From NCBI RefSeq assembly GCF_000423225.1, contig NZ_KE383991.1, forward strand, positions 134,217 through 198,216: a stretch of 64,000 nucleotides of DNA. The letters are read 5' to 3'. This document shows, piece by piece, positions 55,299 to 63,689 of this stretch (positions within the stretch are counted from its first letter, which is position 1; each line of letters opens with the position of its first letter). Source of the DNA: Kaistia adipata DSM 17808 (lineage in GTDB: Bacteria; Pseudomonadota; Alphaproteobacteria; Rhizobiales; Kaistiaceae). The notes beneath the pieces were generated by a model. It saw nothing but the letters and a program-made list of their open reading frames with translations. It did no database searches and was not told the DNA's origin. The position numbers and the translations under genes are program-made.

Positions 55299-55853
55299 AT
55301 GGCCGCCATCGATGAGACCCTGCCCTTCATCCCGGTCCGCTTCGCCGTGCTGACCGTGTCCGATACGCGCTCGCTCGAGGAGGACCGCTCCGGCCAGACG
55401 CTGGTCGAGCGGATCGAGAAGGCCGGCCATGTCCTGGCCGAGCGCGCGATCGTGCCCGACGACATCGACGAGATCCGGGCCATCGTCTCCTGCTGGATCG
55501 AGGATGAGAGCATCGACGCCGTGATCACCACGGGCGGCACCGGCTTCACCGGCCGCGACGTCACGCCCGAGGCGCTGGAGCCGCTGTTCGAGAAGCGCAT
55601 GGACGGATTTTCTTCCGTCTTCCACCGGCTGAGCTACGAGAAGATCGGCACCGCGACGATCCAGTCGCGCGCCACCGCCGGCGTCGCCAACGCCACCTTC
55701 GTCTTCGCGGTTCCCGGGTCGCCCGGCGCCTGCAAGGACGCCTGGGACGGCATCCTCAGCCACCAGTTCGATTATCGCAGCCGGCCGTGCAACTTCGTCG
55801 AGATCATGCCGAGGCTGGACGAGCACCTGAAGCGCGGCAAGCTGAAGGCCTGA
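55299..55853 (+). CDS. moaB: Molybdenum cofactor biosynthesis protein B
   Basis: 184 residues. 'VLTVSDTRSLEEDRSGQTLV', 'VITTGGTGFTGRDVTPEAL' and 'FAVPGSPGACKDAWDGIL' match MoaB/MogA, molybdopterin-binding proteins that adenylylate molybdopterin. No other moa gene is adjacent. Convergent with a glycosyltransferase; the two stop codons abut at 55853/55854. Confidence 0.94.
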   Translation: MAAIDETLPFIPVRFAVLTVSDTRSLEEDRSGQTLVERIEKAGHVLAERAIVPDDIDEIRAIVSCWIEDESIDAVITTGGTGFTGRDVTPEALEPLFEKRMDGFSSVFHRLSYEKIGTATIQSRATAGVANATFVFAVPGSPGACKDAWDGILSHQFDYRSRPCNFVEIMPRLDEHLKRGKLKA

Positions 55854-56444
55854 TCAGGCAGGCGCGCCGCGCGAAATGGCGCGGGCGCGCAGGAAGGAGA
55901 GCCGGCCGCGGCCGATGCGGCGGCCGAGATCGCTTTCGGCGAGCCGGGCGCCAGCGCGATGGCCGCCCACCGCGCGATAGAGGCTGGCGGGCACCAGCAG
56001 GCCCTGCTCAGGCAGCGGCGCCGCGAACAGGCGCGCCCGGAGCGCGGCCGTCACCTCGCTGGCGCGCGCGCGCCAGCCGAAGCCGGCATGGGCCAGCCGG
56101 AAGGCGGCGGCCCGCGACGCGCCGCCGGCCATCGCCAGGCGATCGATGAAATCGCGCGCCTCGCGCTGCCAGCCGGGCTCGAGCATGACGTCGGGCGACA
56201 GGAACAGCAGCCAGTCGGACCGGGCGAGGCCCGCGCCCTTGGCGAGATCCGCGCCCTTCTCGCCGGCGCCAGAGACGATCCGGCAACCTGCCGCGTCGGC
56301 GACCGCGATGGTCCCGTCCGTCGAGCCGTTGTCGACCACGATCACCTCGCGGACCATGCCGTCGGCGGCAGCCGGTACGAGCGCGGCCAGCGCATGCGCC
56401 AGCGACAGCTCGTCGTCTCGGGTGGAAAGGATCACGCTGATCAT
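55854..56444 (-). CDS. Glycosyltransferase family 2 protein
   Basis: 196 residues from ATG 56444 (42 nt inside a longer frame whose N-terminus is unlike the family). 'ISVILSTRDDELSLAHALAAL' and 'REVIVVDNGSTDGTIAVAD' are the GT-A nucleotide-sugar region, and 'LLFLSPDVML' holds the DxD-like position with Asp but not a second clear Asp, so the metal site is weakened. No membrane segment. The start has only a weak AAGA. Substrate unknown. Confidence 0.75.
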   Translation of the reverse strand: MISVILSTRDDELSLAHALAALVPAAADGMVREVIVVDNGSTDGTIAVADAAGCRIVSGAGEKGADLAKGAGLARSDWLLFLSPDVMLEPGWQREARDFIDRLAMAGGASRAAAFRLAHAGFGWRARASEVTAALRARLFAAPLPEQGLLVPASLYRAVGGHRAGARLAESDLGRRIGRGRLSFLRARAISRGAPA

Positions 56445-56516
56445 CGTTTCGATCTTAGCGCGATTTTTTCCGACCGCGAGGCCCATCCCGCCGCGCCGCG
56501 CCGCGCACGCGATTTC

Positions 56517-56531
56517 GTTCTTGTTTTGTTC
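56517..56531 (+). promoter_or_regulatory. LexA box (alphaproteobacterial SOS operator)
   Basis: GTTC-TTGTTTT-GTTC, a perfect GTTC-N7-GTTC direct repeat, the LexA target of alphaproteobacteria. It lies 25 nt before the radical SAM start and 73 nt before the divergent glycosyltransferase, so it could control either. Confidence 0.75.
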
Positions 56532-56555
56532 TTATGGTGGGCGTAAGAGTCGCAT

Positions 56556-57695
56556 ATGTCGCTCGCCCGCACCCTCCCCCCGCATCTCGATCCGCTGCTC
56601 ATGCAGGCGGAAAAGCTACAGGCCGCGTCGATCGATCCTGACCGTCGACGCGGCCGCGGCGCCCAGAGCAACAGCTCTGGGCGCTTCGAGCGCTTCCAGT
56701 CGATCCCCTTCGACGATGGCTGGCAGACGCTCGACGAGCTGCCGCCATTCAAGACCGAGGTGCAGCCGGAAAAGGCGCGCGCGATCATCACGCGCAACGA
56801 CTCGCCCGACCTCGCCTTCGACCGCTCGATCAATCCCTATCGCGGCTGCGAGCACGGCTGCTCCTACTGCTTCGCCCGGCCGACGCACGCCTATATGGGC
56901 CTGTCGCCCGGCCTCGATTTCGAATCGAAGCTCTTCTACAAGCCCGACGCCGCCAAGCTGCTGGAGAAGGAACTCTCCGACCCGGCCTACAAGCCGCGCA
57001 CCATCGCGATCGGCACCAACACCGACCCCTACCAGCCGATCGAGCGCCAGCACCGCATGATGCGCGACATCCTCGAGGTGCTCGACCGCTTCAACCATCC
57101 CGTCGGCATCGTGACGAAATCGGCGCTGGTTCTGCGTGACGCCGACATTCTCGGCCGCATGGCGGAGCGCGGCCTCGCCAAGGTCGCGCTTTCGATCACG
57201 ACGCTCGATCGCAAGCTGGCGCGCGACATGGAGCCGCGCGCGGCGACGCCGGGACGGCGACTCGACGCGCTGCGCGGCCTCGCCGACGCCGGCGTGCCGG
57301 TCGGCGTGCTGGTGGCGCCGATCATCCCGGCCCTCAACGACGCCGAGATCGAGCGCATCCTCGACGCCGCCGTCGCCGCCGGCGCGACCGAAGCCGGCTA
57401 CGTGCTTCTCCGCCTGCCGCTCGAGGTCAGCGAGATCTTCAAGGAATGGCTGCTGCGCCACTACCCGGACCGTTTCCGGCACGTGATGTCGATCCTGCGC
57501 TCGATGCGCGGCGGCAAGGACTATGACGCGACCTTCGGCAAGCGCCAGACCGGAGACGGCCCCTATGCCTGGCAGATCGGCCGCCGCTTCGAGATCGCGG
57601 CGCAGCGGCTGGAGCTGAACCGCCGCTCGCTGAAGCTGCGCACGGACCTGTTTTCCCCACCCCGGGCCGAGCCGGCGCAGCTCAGCCTGTTCTAG
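56556..57695 (+). CDS. PA0069 family radical SAM protein (spore photoproduct lyase-like)
   Basis: 379 residues. The radical SAM cluster motif is Cys98-x3-Cys102-x2-Cys105 ([15 protein letters not shown]). '[20 protein letters not shown]' and '[16 protein letters not shown]' match the PA0069/Rv2578c group, related to spore photoproduct lyase. It binds 4Fe-4S and S-adenosylmethionine. The LexA box upstream suggests a DNA-damage role (inference). The C-terminus PAQLSLF resembles a clamp-binding QLxLF peptide, which would tie it to replication or repair. Confidence 0.85.
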   Translation: MSLARTLPPHLDPLLMQAEKLQAASIDPDRRRGRGAQSNSSGRFERFQSIPFDDGWQTLDELPPFKTEVQPEKARAIITRNDSPDLAFDRSINPYRGCEHGCSYCFARPTHAYMGLSPGLDFESKLFYKPDAAKLLEKELSDPAYKPRTIAIGTNTDPYQPIERQHRMMRDILEVLDRFNHPVGIVTKSALVLRDADILGRMAERGLAKVALSITTLDRKLARDMEPRAATPGRRLDALRGLADAGVPVGVLVAPIIPALNDAEIERILDAAVAAGATEAGYVLLRLPLEVSEIFKEWLLRHYPDRFRHVMSILRSMRGGKDYDATFGKRQTGDGPYAWQIGRRFEIAAQRLELNRRSLKLRTDLFSPPRAEPAQLSLF

Positions 57696-57797
57696 GACGG
57701 CCCGCCGCCGCTTTCGTGCTAACAAGGGCGATCGGCGCGGGGCCGGCGCATGCGCCGGGCCTCGCGCCCTCCCTCCCCCAGCCTGAGCGGAGTGCAC

Positions 57798-58553
57798 ATG
57801 GCGGACCAACTTCCCGAGGCGACGGCCAAGCTGGCGCTCTTGATCGACGCCGACAATGTGCGCGCCGACTTCCTGCCGATCATCATCCGCGAGGCCTCGA
57901 CCATCGGCCGGATCGTCATCCGCCGCGTCTATGGCCATTTCGCCTCCAGCTCGATGACCCAGTGGCAGCCGCTGCTGCACGCCTATGCGCTGACGCCGGT
58001 GCACGTGCCGCCGGCCGCCGTCGGCAAGAACGCCACCGACATGAAGCTCGCCATCGAGGCGATGGACATGCTGCACGAGAAGGGGCTCGACGGCTTCTGT
58101 ATCGCCTCGAGCGACAGCGACTTCACGACGCTCGCGAGCCGCATCCGCGAGGACGGCCTCGCCGTCTATGGCTTCGGCGAGCAGAAATCGACCAAGCCCT
58201 ATGTCGCCGCCTGCGACCGCTTCTTCTATTGCGACCTGCTGCTCGCCGAGGAGAAGCAGGCGAGCGCGCCCGAGAAGGCCAAGCGCGCCGCTCCCGCCAA
58301 ATCCGCGCCGCGCCTGCCGCGCGACGAGATCTTCGCCGCGATCGAGGACCTCTCCGGCGACGATGGCTGGGCCCATCTCGGCGCCGTCGGCACCATCCTG
58401 TTCAAGCGCATGCCGGATTTCGATCCGCGCAATTTTGGCTTCCGCAAGCTGGTCGACCTGATGGAGACGGTGGCCGGCATCGAGGTGCGACGCGCCGATC
58501 CGGCGACCGGCAGCAACGCGGTCATGGTCCGCATCAAGGTCCGGGCGCGATAG
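57798..58553 (+). CDS. NYN domain / OST-HTH (LOTUS) protein, LabA-like
   Basis: 251 residues. The N-terminal PIN-like NYN domain (about 10-150) carries acidic residues typical of nuclease sites: '[14 protein letters not shown]', '[16 protein letters not shown]' and '[20 protein letters not shown]'. An Ala/Lys-rich linker leads to a C-terminal LOTUS-like domain ('[20 protein letters not shown]', 'LVDLMETV'). The combination suggests an RNA-acting nuclease. GGAG 5 nt upstream. Target unknown. Confidence 0.85.
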   Translation: MADQLPEATAKLALLIDADNVRADFLPIIIREASTIGRIVIRRVYGHFASSSMTQWQPLLHAYALTPVHVPPAAVGKNATDMKLAIEAMDMLHEKGLDGFCIASSDSDFTTLASRIREDGLAVYGFGEQKSTKPYVAACDRFFYCDLLLAEEKQASAPEKAKRAAPAKSAPRLPRDEIFAAIEDLSGDDGWAHLGAVGTILFKRMPDFDPRNFGFRKLVDLMETVAGIEVRRADPATGSNAVMVRIKVRAR

Positions 58554-58639
58554 CGCGCGGCCGGCGCGCCGCCCGCCCCTCCGGCCCGGCGACGCCGTGG
58601 CCGCTTGCAATTCCGGGCGCCCTCGGGGATTTTCCCGCC

Positions 58640-59359
58640 ATGGCTCGTCGCTCTGCTTCCGAATCGCCGCTCCTGTTCGAGCTCCCGCCCGTCCCGACCG
58701 ACGCCATCGAGCGTCGCCTCCGCCGACGCGGACTGAAGGCGGTCGCCGGCGTCGACGAGGCCGGCCGCGGCCCGCTCGCCGGGCCGGTGGTGGCCGCCGC
58801 CGTCATCCTCGACCCCCGGCGGATCCCGGACGGGCTCAACGATTCCAAGAAGCTGACGATGGCGGCGCGGGAGGCGCTGTACGGCCAGATCATGGCGTCG
58901 GCGCATGTCTCGGTCGTCGCCGCCTCGGTGCTCCGGATCGACACGACAGACATCCGCAAGGCGACGCTCTGGGCCATGACGCGGGCGGTCGAGGGGCTGC
59001 ACGGCGCGCCGGACCACGTCATCATCGACGGCAACGACGTGCCGCCCGGCCTACCCTGCGGCGGCGAGGCCTTCGTCAAGGGCGACGGCCGCTCGGTCTC
59101 GATCGCCGCCGCCTCGATCGTCGCCAAGGTCACGCGCGACCGCATGATGGTCCGCGCCGCCGCGCATTATCCCGGCTACGGCTTCGAGCGGCACATGGGC
59201 TATGGCACCGCCGCCCATCTCGACGCGCTGGCGCGCATCGGCGCCTGCCCGCTGCACCGCGCGAGCTTCGCGCCGATCCGCGCGCTGCGGACAAACGAAA
59301 ACGCCGCCGGCGGGGCCGGCGGCGTTGAAGTCCTGGACGAGGAATTGCTCCTCGGCTGA
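58640..59359 (+). CDS. rnhB: Ribonuclease HII
   Basis: 239 residues. '[20 protein letters not shown]' contains Asp39-Glu40, Asp130 is in VIIDGND, and '[15 protein letters not shown]' follows; together these form the RNase HII site. It cleaves RNA in RNA-DNA hybrids and removes misinserted ribonucleotides. The C-terminal tail after 'FAPIRAL' is unusual, because it is encoded by the terminator hairpin of the convergent atp operon (59300-59326). Confidence 0.95.
   Translation: MARRSASESPLLFELPPVPTDAIERRLRRRGLKAVAGVDEAGRGPLAGPVVAAAVILDPRRIPDGLNDSKKLTMAAREALYGQIMASAHVSVVAASVLRIDTTDIRKATLWAMTRAVEGLHGAPDHVIIDGNDVPPGLPCGGEAFVKGDGRSVSIAAASIVAKVTRDRMMVRAAAHYPGYGFERHMGYGTAAHLDALARIGACPLHRASFAPIRALRTNENAAGGAGGVEVLDEELLLG
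59300..59326 (-). terminator. Intrinsic terminator of the atp operon, inside rnhB 3' end
   Basis: On the minus strand, AACGCCGCCGG / CCGGCGGCGTT (11-bp stem) is followed by TTCGTTTG, about 40 nt after the atpF stop. On the plus strand it encodes the C-terminal tail of RNase HII. Confidence 0.75.
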
Positions 59360-59366
59360 ACCGCTC

Positions 59367-59852
59367 TCAGTTGAGGCGCTTCTTGACGTCGTCGATCGCG
59401 GAAGCGACCAGGTCGGCGCCGGCAGCGCCGGAAAGCTTGGCCGCGAGGATCTTCTCGGCCGCGGCGATCGACACGTCGGCCGACAGCGCCTTCACTTCCT
59501 GCAGAGCCTGGTGCTCGGCCTGGACGATCTTCTCCTCGGCCATCTTGGTGCGACGGGAGACATAGTCCTCCATCTCGGCCTTGGCGGCGTCGGCAAGAGC
59601 GGCCGCCTCGCGGTGGGCCTTCTCGACGATGGTCTGCGCCTCGGCCTCGGCCTCGCGCGCACGCTTCTGATAGTCGGCGAGCAGCGCCGCGGCTTCCTCG
59701 CGCAGACGCTTGGCGTCGTCGAGGTCCTTGGCGATGCTGGCGGCGCGGTTGTCGAGCGCCTTACCGATCTTGGTGTGCAGGCCGATATAGGCGAGCAGCA
59801 CGAAGAAGAGGATCAGGCCGACAAGGGCGAAAAAGGAAGCATCGAACTGCAT
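59367..59852 (-). CDS. atpF: ATP synthase F0 subunit b
   Basis: 161 residues. One N-terminal membrane helix (about 8-27) is followed by a long Ala/Glu/Lys-rich coiled coil ('AEAEAQTIVEKAHREAAALAD'), the peripheral stalk of F0. Last gene of the F0 operon, 10 nt after atpG; a terminator follows inside rnhB. Confidence 0.93.
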   Translation of the reverse strand: MQFDASFFALVGLILFFVLLAYIGLHTKIGKALDNRAASIAKDLDDAKRLREEAAALLADYQKRAREAEAEAQTIVEKAHREAAALADAAKAEMEDYVSRRTKMAEEKIVQAEHQALQEVKALSADVSIAAAEKILAAKLSGAAGADLVASAIDDVKKRLN

Positions 59853-59862
59853 GATCTTGCCC

Positions 59863-60468
59863 TTACTTCGCCGCCACGGCGGAGACGGCCTTGGCCACCT
59901 CGTCCTGGCTCGGTTGCTGTCCGCTCAGCGCCGCGACGACGGCGGCTGCCGTTTCCTCGGCGATGGCGTTGACGTCGCCAAGGGCCTTGGCCTTGATCTC
60001 GCCGATGCGAGCCTCGGCGGTCTCGAGCTTCGCGGCGAGCGAGCCCTCGATGTCGGCGCGCTTCTTGGCGGCGTCGGCCTTGGCCGCGTCCGTGCTGGCC
60101 TGGGCGATGGAATGAGCGGAGGCGCGCGCGTCGGCGAGAGCCTTCTCATAGGTGCCGAGGGCCTTGTCGGACTCGACCCGGAGGCGCTGGGCCTCCTCGA
60201 GATCGCCGGCGATCCGCGATGCGCGGCCTTCGACGATCGTGCTGAGGCGCGGCACGAGAACCCGCTTCATCAGCAGATAGAGCAGGCCGAAGAAGATCAC
60301 ATACCAGAGGATCTGCGACGGATACTTCTGCGTGTCGAAGGGCGGGAAGACTGCCTTCCCTCCTGCCTCGTGCCCGACCTCGGTATGCGTCTCAGTCGGC
60401 GCCGCCGGAACGGCAGGGGCCGGCGTTGCGGCATCCTGGGCATTGGCAGGCGAGATGAACCAAGTCAT
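59863..60468 (-). CDS. atpG: ATP synthase F0 subunit b'
   Basis: 201 residues. An N-terminal Ala/Pro/His-rich extension of about 50 residues precedes 'FPPFDTQKYPSQILWYVIFF', the conserved membrane segment of the second b subunit in alphaproteobacteria, then a coiled-coil stalk. ATG 60468 follows GGGG; the longer frame to 60522 is not supported. It pairs with AtpF as a heterodimeric stator. Named b' from order and the conserved KYPSQ motif. Confidence 0.9.
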   Translation of the reverse strand: MTWFISPANAQDAATPAPAVPAAPTETHTEVGHEAGGKAVFPPFDTQKYPSQILWYVIFFGLLYLLMKRVLVPRLSTIVEGRASRIAGDLEEAQRLRVESDKALGTYEKALADARASAHSIAQASTDAAKADAAKKRADIEGSLAAKLETAEARIGEIKAKALGDVNAIAEETAAAVVAALSGQQPSQDEVAKAVSAVAAK

Positions 60469-60534
60469 CGAAGACCCCAGATCGTAGAATAAAACACATG
60501 CGACGGCACGAGGCCGCCGCATGGGGCTTCACCC

Positions 60535-60552
60535 GGCCGCCTTGCGGCGGCC
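60535..60552 (-). other. Intercistronic hairpin between atpE and atpG
   Basis: GGCCGCC-loop-GGCGGCC, 9 nt after the atpE stop in the transcribed direction. It may stabilise the atpE mRNA end, which would help supply the many c subunits per complex; this is inference. Confidence 0.5.
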
Positions 60553-60560
60553 TAGAAGGA

Positions 60561-60788
60561 TCAGACCACGAAGAGCAGGAGCAGAGCGACCAGCAGCGAG
60601 AAGATGCCGAGCGCTTCCGTCACCGCGAAGCCGAGGATCAGGCGACCGAACTGGCCGTCGGCGGCCGACGGGTTGCGCAGCGCGCCCGAGAGGTAGTTCG
60701 AGAAGATGTTGCCGAGGGCGAGAGCCGTACCGGCCATGCCGAAGCAGGCAAGACCAGCACCGATGAACTTCGCAGCTTCCGCTTCCAT
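60561..60788 (-). CDS. atpE: ATP synthase F0 subunit c
   Basis: 75 residues, two membrane helices joined by the polar loop RNPSAADG. The proton-carrying acidic residue is Glu58 in AVTEALG. It forms the rotor ring. AAGGAG upstream gives very strong ribosome binding, suiting its high stoichiometry. Confidence 0.97.
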   Translation of the reverse strand: MEAEAAKFIGAGLACFGMAGTALALGNIFSNYLSGALRNPSAADGQFGRLILGFAVTEALGIFSLLVALLLLFVV

Positions 60789-60851
60789 TTTAATGCTCCT
60801 TGAGGACGTAATTTCGGGTTGGAAGGAGGTGTAACTTCGCCGACCTGATGA

Positions 60852-61604
60852 TCAATGCCCGGGATGAAGGGCGTCGTTCAGATACATGCAGGTAAGGACC
60901 GTGAAGATGTAGGCCTGCAGGAATGCGACCAGGAATTCGAGGGCCGTGATGCCGACCGTCATGACCAGCGGCAGGATGGCGCCGCCGACGCCGATGGCGC
61001 CGAGGCCGGCCATGCTCGCCACGAAGCCGGCGAACACCTTCAGGGTGATGTGACCGGCAAGCATGTTGCCGAAGAGACGGACGGAGAGGCTGATCGGACG
61101 CGAGAGGAACGAGATGACCTCGATCGTCGTCACCAGCGGGAGCACGGCGGCGGGGACGCCATGCGGCACGAACAGGCCGAGAAAGCCGAAGCCGTGCCGG
61201 TAGAAGCCGTAGCCGACCACCGTCAGCATCACCGTCATCGACAGCAGGAAGGTGACGATGATCTGGCTCGTCGCCGTCATGAAGTAGGGGAACATTCCGA
61301 AGAAGTTCGCCACCAGGATGAAGGAGAACAGCGAGAACACCAGCGGGAAGAAGCGCATGCCTTCCTTGCCGGCGCTCGATCGCAGCGTGTTGGCGACGAA
61401 CTCGTAGGACAGCTCAGCCACCGACTGCAGGCGGCCGGGAATCAGGCTGTTCTTGGAGGTCGCGACATAGAGGAAGCCGGCGATGATCGCGACGGTCGCT
61501 CCCATCGCGAAGGCGGAGTTGGTGAAATGGAATTCCGTGTTCCCGAGCGTGCCGATCGGGAAGAATTCCTGGATTTGAAACTGATGGATCGGATCGTTAG
61601 CCAC
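60852..61604 (-). CDS. atpB: ATP synthase F0 subunit a
   Basis: 250 residues, five to six membrane helices. '[18 protein letters not shown]' and '[17 protein letters not shown]' (with the essential Arg) are diagnostic; the C-terminus '[20 protein letters not shown]' is conserved. It forms the proton half-channels beside the c ring. It starts with GTG at 61604, preceded by AAGAAGG. Confidence 0.96.
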   Translation of the reverse strand: MANDPIHQFQIQEFFPIGTLGNTEFHFTNSAFAMGATVAIIAGFLYVATSKNSLIPGRLQSVAELSYEFVANTLRSSAGKEGMRFFPLVFSLFSFILVANFFGMFPYFMTATSQIIVTFLLSMTVMLTVVGYGFYRHGFGFLGLFVPHGVPAAVLPLVTTIEVISFLSRPISLSVRLFGNMLAGHITLKVFAGFVASMAGLGAIGVGGAILPLVMTVGITALEFLVAFLQAYIFTVLTCMYLNDALHPGH

Positions 61605-61660
61605 CGAGCCCGCCTTCTTCGCCTGAGTTCTGACCGAGGCCTATGCCACGACCTTGAAAC

Positions 61661-62053
61661 CTACTTCGCCTTGTTGCGCCGGGACACCTGACGGGCCTCG
61701 GGCTGCGCGACCTTGCCGATCGATCGCAGGACGTTAAGAACACCTGCGACGAAGCCGAGCAAGAGGAGAATGATCATTCCCCACGGCGACGTGCCGAGCC
61801 AGCGATCGACCAGCCAGCCGAGGCCGGCGCCGACCATCACCCCCGAAACGAACTCGCTGACGACCCGCAAGGCAACGCTCATACCCTGAGCATTGACCCG
61901 CACAGAGGGGTCATCCGCATTCGCCCGCTTCGCATCGCCATGAGCCTTGTCGAGCTTCTGGCTGAGTGCACGCAACCTTTCGGACAACGCGGCTTCGTCC
62001 TCGGCCATGCGCCTGATCTTCTCTTCGTCACTCGGCGAACCCGTGTCGCGCAT
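61661..62053 (-). CDS. atpI: ATP synthase assembly protein I
   Basis: 130 residues. A charged N-terminal part (1-60) precedes two membrane helices with 'GAGLGWLVDRWLGTSPWG' and 'LLGFVAGVLNVLR', the AtpI signature. AtpI assists c-ring assembly or Mg2+ supply. First gene of the operon, 29 codons before its membrane domain lacks conservation. A consensus promoter lies 65 nt upstream. Confidence 0.88.
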   Translation of the reverse strand: MRDTGSPSDEEKIRRMAEDEAALSERLRALSQKLDKAHGDAKRANADDPSVRVNAQGMSVALRVVSEFVSGVMVGAGLGWLVDRWLGTSPWGMIILLLLGFVAGVLNVLRSIGKVAQPEARQVSRRNKAK

Positions 62054-62117
62054 CGCGTCATCCTTGCCAAGTGACGACAGAGCCTCTCAAAGCTCTTGCC
62101 GCCCCGAAACCGCGCGC

Positions 62118-62146
62118 ACCATAGTGAGGCCTCCCCACCGTGTCAA
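62118..62146 (-). promoter_or_regulatory. Sigma-70 promoter of the atp operon
   Basis: Minus strand: -35 TTGACA (62141-62146), exact 17-nt spacer, -10 TATGGT (62118-62123), about 65 nt upstream of atpI. The consensus -35 and ideal spacing make this the strongest promoter seen in the window. Confidence 0.75.
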
Positions 62147-62281
62147 GAAGCCGTAAAGAACGTGTAACCATCTGATTTCGTTTATGAATTCAGAAGCCAA
62201 GATGAGACATTTTGGCTCGACGAGCGAATCCGTGGCGAGCGTGGCGTTCACAGGACGCGGCCACCATGCGAGAAGAGCTGC

Positions 62282-62788
62282 ATGAGCGACGATACCAACC
62301 GCAAGGTCAACCGCGGCCCCCAGACCATCGGCGCGCTGATCGGCAGCGTGATCGCCCCGGTCTGCGCCAAGCGCGGCTTTGCCACGGCCGACCTGATCGC
62401 GGCCTGGTCCGACATCGTCGGGCCGCGCTACGCCACCACCACCATGCCCGAAAAGCTGACCTGGCCGCGGCGCGACCAGGCCAAGGCGCCGGGCGGCGCG
62501 ACGCTGGTGATCCGGGTCGATTCCGGCATGGCGATCTATCTGCAGCACGAGACCGCCGTGCTGCTCGACCGCATCAACGGCTTCCTCGGCTTCGGCGCCG
62601 TGACGCAGCTGAAGATCGTGCAGGGCGTGGTGTCGCAGCCGGCGCCCCGCCGCGTCGCCCCTCCCCCGCTGACGCAGGCCGAGGAGGCGGAGGTCGCCGC
62701 CACCGTCGCCTCGGTCGAAAGCGACGGCCTGCGCGAGGCCCTCGCGCGGCTCGGTCGCGGCGTCTATGGTTCCGTCAAGCGTTCGTGA
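62282..62788 (+). CDS. DUF721 (DciA-like) protein
   Basis: 168 residues. 'IGALIGSVIAPVCAKRGFAT' and 'LIAAWSDIVGPRYATTTMPEKL' followed by 'GATLVIRVDSGMAIYLQHE' match DUF721, the family of DciA, a loader of the DnaB helicase in bacteria lacking DnaC. It would act in chromosome replication. The C-terminal 45 residues are not conserved in appearance. Followed on the same strand by the dsbA-like gene. Confidence 0.85.
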   Translation: MSDDTNRKVNRGPQTIGALIGSVIAPVCAKRGFATADLIAAWSDIVGPRYATTTMPEKLTWPRRDQAKAPGGATLVIRVDSGMAIYLQHETAVLLDRINGFLGFGAVTQLKIVQGVVSQPAPRRVAPPPLTQAEEAEVAATVASVESDGLREALARLGRGVYGSVKRS

Positions 62789-62906
62789 CCGTATCGGGGA
62801 ATCGTCGGCTGACATTCGCCGCAATTGGCCTGATACTTCACGCCGAGCGTTTGAATCGCGTCGGCCGCCCCGTGGGGTTGTGCCCCGCCCAAGGAGAACA
62901 GAGACC

Positions 62907-63545
62907 GTGACGTCCAATCGCAGACAGTTTCTCGGCCAGGTCGGAACCGCTTCGCTCGCCATCGGCGCGCTCGCGCTGCTGCCGCGCACGGCCCAGGCGG
63001 CCGAGGCCGTCGATGTCGCGGAGCTGCTGAAGCCCGGCCCGCTCGGTGACAACATCCTCGGCGACGCGAACGCTCCGATCACCGTGGTCGAGTACATGTC
63101 GCTGACCTGCTCGCACTGCAAGCACTTCCACGACACCACCTGGAAGCCGCTCAAGGAGAAGTACATCGACACCGGCAAGGTGCGCTTCATCCTGCGCGAT
63201 TTCCCGCTCGACCCGCTGGCGACCGCCGCGATCATGCTGGCGCACGCCGCCCCGAACGGCAAATTCTTCGAGATGGTCGACCTGCTGTTCGACCAGCAGG
63301 AGAAGTGGGCCTTTGTCGACGATCCCGTCAGCGCCCTGCTCGCCATCGCCAAGCAGGTCGGTTTTACACAGGAGACTTTCGAGCTGACCTTGAAAAACCA
63401 GGCCCTGCTCGATGGTGTCAACGCAGTGAAGGAGCGGGGCGCGTCGCAGTTCGGCGTCAACTCCACCCCGACCTTCTTTATCAACGGGGCAAGGCATCCG
63501 GGTGCGCTCTCCTTCGAGGAAATGGAAAAGCTGCTCGCATCCTGA
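62907..63545 (+). CDS. DsbA family thiol:disulfide protein
   Basis: 212 residues from GTG 62907, 10 nt after AAGGAG. A twin-arginine-like signal (SNRRQFLGQ, Arg5-Arg6) precedes mature 'AEAVDVAELL'. The active site is Cys68-Ser-His-Cys71 in 'YMSLTCSHCKHFH', and 'FGVNSTPTFFINGAR' holds the cis-proline. It is a periplasmic thioredoxin-fold oxidoreductase of the DsbA/DsbG (BdbD-like) class. Placement between DUF721 and smc is a conserved arrangement in this order, in my knowledge. Confidence 0.9.
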   Translation: MTSNRRQFLGQVGTASLAIGALALLPRTAQAAEAVDVAELLKPGPLGDNILGDANAPITVVEYMSLTCSHCKHFHDTTWKPLKEKYIDTGKVRFILRDFPLDPLATAAIMLAHAAPNGKFFEMVDLLFDQQEKWAFVDDPVSALLAIAKQVGFTQETFELTLKNQALLDGVNAVKERGASQFGVNSTPTFFINGARHPGALSFEEMEKLLAS

Positions 63546-63625
63546 CCGCGCGCGACGCGGCGACCGCGGCCGTCGGGGGGCAGCGCGCCCTGACGGCTGG
63601 CACTGTTGCCTATCTACATTGAGTA

Positions 63626-63651
63626 CCCCTCCCCGGTCGGGGCGGGGTTTT
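63626..63651 (+). terminator. Rho-independent terminator before smc
   Basis: CCCC-T-CCCCG / CGGGG-C-GGGG with one mismatch, followed by TTTT, 80 nt after the dsbA-like stop. Confidence 0.7.
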
Positions 63652-63689
63652 GACATGCGTGCAGAATCCCAGAGCGTCGGAGCCGCGTC

